A stretch of 64,000 nucleotides of DNA from Macrostomum hystrix. Taxonomy: Eukaryota; Platyhelminthes; Macrostomidae. A program made the translations under genes and the position numbers. Positions 60,578-64,000 of the stretch are shown piece by piece. Within the stretch, counting starts at the first letter, position 1. Each line of letters begins with the position of its first letter. Below the pieces are notes generated by a model. That model was given only the letters and a program-made list of their open reading frames with translations. It was not told where the DNA came from and made no database searches. Location of the stretch: the NCBI GenBank assembly GCA_950097015.1, contig CATNEN010000039.1, forward strand, positions 6,836,501 through 6,900,500, written 5' to 3'.

Positions 60578-60914
60578 AGTAACCGTTTAGCATAGCTAGC
60601 CCAGGAACTCAAAGTTTTTTGTGCCTATTTATTATTTCGGAGGAGGCAGCTGAGAATGGCGAAATTTTTTCAGAAGCTTACAAAAAATCCAGATAAATTT
60701 GCGTCATCTACTGAAAGTAGAAATATTAACATTCTTATAATCTAAATTTATAACTTTGTGCTGAACAATACAATTTACTGCTGCATCTGATTAAATTCGA
60801 AAATGCCCCTGTGATACGGACATAAGTCACATCCTTGCTATCCGAAAGCAAGTGAAATGAAAGAATGTCGTTTTTTTCAAATGTACGCTCGTACTTTCTG
60901 CTCGATTATAAAAA

Positions 60915-61262
60915 TGATAACAATTGTAGCAGGGCTGCAGGCAATGGCATATCTTTTGGTGCCAGTAGACCCGCAGCCAGCGAGGCGGCAATTCTGCCCA
61001 TTCCGCTGACTCCTAAGCACATACGCACACATATACTGTACGCAGGCATACGCTCACACAGTTGTGTGCATCAGCCCTGAATTTCTTATCGTCAGGCAGT
61101 GTACACTTTCACTGTGCCTTGGAGGTTGGCCCTCAAGGGCTTAAACTGCACGACAAGCCATCAAGCATTCTCTCCGCGGCCTTGCCCCAAATGAATGTGG
61201 ACTCGCCGCGGAATCGAGCTCAGGAATCCTGTTGCGAGATGCGAATGCGTTAAGCGCTCTGC
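60915..61262 (-). mobile_element. full-length SINE, minus orientation
   Basis: Reverse complement carries the tRNA-like head (B box GAGCTCGATTCCG at 61206-61218; GCGCTTAACGCATTCG region), the GGCCAACCTCCAAGGCACAG and CAGTGTACACTGCCTGACGA blocks, and the GTGCCATTGCC-like 3' end (here GATATGCCATTGCC). It matches the copies at 24252 and 36058. Confidence 0.8.
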
Positions 61263-61567
61263 CACTCCCCCCTTCCTGCTTGATAATTCACCAATAATGC
61301 CTCAGTCTACTAATAGTAGTCAAATAGACTTTGTGTTTAATTTTTACGCCATTTGTAAAAAAACTAACAAATTAACAAACAAAATTTCGGAATTTTAAGC
61401 TCAAACTGTACACGTATCTCTCTTCAGTTCGAGTGAGATTTTTCCAAATAGACTGCTCAATGATTACTCAAATCTAATAGCATTTGAAAAAAGAACAATA
61501 AAAACACGAACAATAATCGGCAAATAGAAGCCAGCAAATCTGACAGCATATAAAAAAGCTTTGTTGC

Positions 61568-61573
61568 TTTATT
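61568..61573 (-). terminator. candidate RASSF poly(A) signal
   Basis: AATAAA on the minus strand about 230 bases past the RASSF stop codon. Confidence 0.5.
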
Positions 61574-61802
61574 ACCTCAATTGCTAGGATTAGAATAAAA
61601 AGCTAAAAGTTACGGTAAACAATGGCCTGGCACTAGACACATGATAAAAGACGGAGACTGTACAAGAAAGCGAAGACAGATGTTAACAAATCACTGTAAG
61701 CAGATTAGCAGCAACTCGAGACCGTTCGATTCTAAGCTAAATTTGATTGTCAAAAAAGAAAATGACCGGCGATTGAAAGGTGGGGAATTGCAGAGGAGCT
61801 TG

Positions 61803-61840
61803 TTAAATATCAGGCTCTACTGAACCAGTAGACGAGGAGC

Positions 61841-61877
<37 letters not shown>

Positions 61878-64000
61878 CTGCTTCTCAAGCTCAAACAGCC
61901 TGCGCCTCAGTTGGGCGCGGGAGATGTCGAAGGTCAGCCGAATCTCCTTGGCTCTCTGCTCCTCCTCCAGGCTCAGGATGAGCAGGAAATTATTCAGCTC
62001 CGGTATGGTGAAGGCGTGCCACTGGATATAACAAAAAGAGAGAGCAAGTAGGTAGGGCCGATATGTATCGAAAAATCTAAAGTAACCATGTTAACTGCTT
62101 GTATATACATATATTGAAAACTTAGAACTTCATTAATACCAGAATTTATTTCCTAAACAGCTGTCTACATCGTAAGCAACCCATACGTAATCAACCAGGA
62201 AAATAAATCAGGAACGTGTTTCACCCAGTAAGAGTTAAACAACACATACTCGTATGTAAGGAAAATTGATAAACTACATATTTGTCATATTTTACTCTTT
62301 AGTCGTATATATAGAAGAATCTAACATAATCGACTATACTTTAGCTGATATAGGCTTCTTAAAAGTTACTTTTAATGGCGTTCTAACCATTTACAACAAC
62401 TGTGGTTTAATGATGTTGCGATTTTCTATACATATCGGTCAAAAAAACGAACTAAAACATATTTGCAGAAAACTCACATCCACGGTGGAGGACTCGTTCT
62501 CTTGCAAGATAAACTTTCTCCGCTCGAAAGCTCGCCTCATTTCGTCTGGTGGCAGCGTAGTCCACGACAACAGAATTTCCAAGGGTCGCTCGTGCTGCAT
62601 TACTTTTCTAACAATCACTGCGGAATTTCACGCGACCGATCACACAAATTTAGGATTAATTCATGACATGCTCTCAGCAAATTTATATAACCGCCACATA
62701 CTACTTACCAGTTTTGTCGCCGCGAATCTCGTGCTCAAACAGTGCAAACTTATGCGGCGGATCTCTGATGCGGTGCTTGGCCAACAGTAGCGACACGACC
62801 CGGTCAGCGGTGTCCCGACTCTCCAGGTCGTGCAGTAGGGTGGCGTTGCCGCGGGGCAGAAAGAACGCGGCGGCAGGCTGTTCAGCTCGCACCGGTCGCA
62901 GCAAGTTTACGTGCACCCGGAGTGAGCCGCGAAACTGCTGCGGTCGCGAGTTCGAATCCGCCGACTCGACTTCGGCAAGCGAGTCCTCGCAGACAATGGA
63001 GTTTGAGCGAACAATGCGAAATTCTTGACCTGGATTGATGATTTTTTGTTTTTATAAATGTATTTTGGTTTCTTTTTGGTATCATTTTTACCACAAAAAC
63101 GTAACTATGCTAAGCTACTCATAAGTAGCTTAAAAGTGCGTTGCTGCTTTTTGTTCGATTGGTGCACCTAAAAATAGATGTGTCATTTTAGATTTCAGCG
63201 CATTTTGCAGAAGTTTTTAAAAAGCTGCAAGGTTATATAGGCTATGACTTGGTCGCGATAGGTCCATCCATCATCTCTTATGTATATAAGTATCTCATAA
63301 ACACAGGGACGCAAATGCTTGCATGGGTCTTACAATATTGACTCGACTTAGTCTGGGACATTATTTTCAGCTATCCTAAAAATAAAAATAACCATTTTTG
63401 TGGCATCATCACAATTATGGGATCTTAAGCTAATTCTGAACTTAATAAGTGTGTCTTAGAGGTATGCAAAACAGGTGTGCAAAACAGGTGTGCCAAACAG
63501 GTGTGCCAAACAGGTGTGCCATACGGGTGTTCCAAAAGCCACTAACCTGGCAGTCGGGCAGTCAATTCAGCCAGGTGTCGGCGCAGTCTCTCGGGCGTCC
63601 AATCGCAGTAGAAAGTGCTGGCCTCGCTAACGCTGGCAACACTGAGACCGTCGCCCGCAGCCTCGCCGGTTGCTGCCGAGGTAGATTCCAGCACACGAAT
63701 GCCGGCTTGAGCTAGCGACGCGGTGTCGAGGCTGCTCAGACTGTAGGCAGCCTCGGTGGACAGCAGGCTGTGAAACTGACACTCGCTGGCTTCGTGCAGC
63801 TGCTGGCTGCGTCTGTATAGGGACGCTGGCGGCGATGGCGGCGGCGGCAGCGATGACATGATGGAGGACATGTCCGTGGAGGCTGTGCTATAGAAGTCTT
63901 CACTGCAGTCGCTACCATTCGGCGTGACGTCATCCGAGGAGGAATCCGAATCGGAATTCAATGGATGATCGTCAACTTTGTCGGCCGAGCCTTCGCAGTC
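61803..64000 (-). CDS. RASSF: RASSF Ras-association / SARAH protein (5' end outside window)
   Basis: Classical RASSF scaffold, which binds Ras-like GTPases by its RA domain and Hippo/MST kinases by its SARAH helix. Exons, in order: from beyond 64000 to 63547, 63029-62709, 62617-62478, 62021-61803; all phases join. The first is Ser/Asp-rich with a proline run and ends WTPERLRRHLAELTARLPG. The RA domain shows GSLRVHVNLLRPV, AAFFLPRGNATLLHDLES, VVSLLLAKHRIRDPPHKFAL and FEHEIRG, then RPLEILLSW. The SARAH helix is WHAFTIPELNNFLLILSLEE through ISRAQLRRRLFELEKQ. It is followed by an unusual ten-residue polyglutamine run, a serine run and a short tail. It is closest in layout to RASSF1/3/5; whether a C1 domain precedes is off the window. 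Confidence 0.92.
63460..63532. repeat. short 13-bp tandem repeat in a RASSF intron
   Basis: Five or six copies of CAGGTGTGCCAAA with small changes, close to the 63546 splice donor on the opposite strand. Confidence 0.7.

Larger units (their letters stand above)
59863..61567. other. convergent intergenic region, giant gene / RASSF
   Basis: AT-rich. Apart from a tRNA-like sequence and one SINE nothing coding is seen; the short open frames at 60865-61398 lie in or beside the SINE. Confidence 0.6.

Noticed and set aside
62266-62790. Plus-strand 174-codon frame
   Set aside because: Antisense to two RASSF exons and the intron between them; the minus strand encodes the conserved RA domain.

Overview
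The window is nuclear DNA of an animal. Genes are split into many exons with GT-AG introns, coding parts are GC-rich and introns AT-rich, tRNA-derived SINE copies are scattered through introns and intergenic DNA, and the recognisable genes are metazoan families. Gene content, above all a giant secreted basic protein built of EGF, VWD, C8, TIL, C-type lectin and ShKT domains, suggests a free-living flatworm such as Macrostomum. That assignment is inference: no taxonomic marker is present.

Layout, left to right. (1) 39-3546, minus: most of a LATS/Warts kinase; an intron-like stretch with a 30/31-bp minisatellite follows. (2) 5189-13119, minus: a complete SAFB-type scaffold attachment factor (SAP domain, RRM, R/E-rich coil), 972 codons in eight exons. 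(3) 15008-17294, plus: a complete SYAP1 with a BSD domain, 379 codons in three exons. (4) 18380-21330: about 92 copies of a 32-bp minisatellite. (5) 22116-59547, plus: one giant gene of about 30 exons, about 10,500 codons when the exons are joined. It has a signal peptide split by an intron, Trp/Ser/Gly-rich linker exons, a tandem series of duplicated acidic/basic exons, an 8.4-kb exon of Arg/Lys repeats ending in two ShKT domains, a C-type lectin domain, an EGF, VWD-C8-TIL, about 19 more EGF repeats interrupted by a small basic array, and a 17.2-kb last exon of a second, different Arg/Lys repeat with an acidic serine-rich tail. (6) 61803 to the right edge, minus: the 3' part of a RASSF gene (RA and SARAH domains).

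The centre of interest is the giant gene. Its domain set matches what is known of secreted temporary-adhesion proteins (sea star Sfp1; flatworm Mlig-ap1/ap2), and its two huge positively charged arrays fit the published model in which flatworm attachment is sensitive to charged molecules. I propose it encodes a cohesive or adhesive gland protein; this needs expression and homology tests. Two Hippo-pathway genes (LATS and RASSF) lie on either side of it.

Limits: exon boundaries were placed by reading splice sites, reading phase and homology by eye. The LATS first exon and the junction into the first giant repeat exon are unresolved, and long repeat arrays are prone to assembly error.
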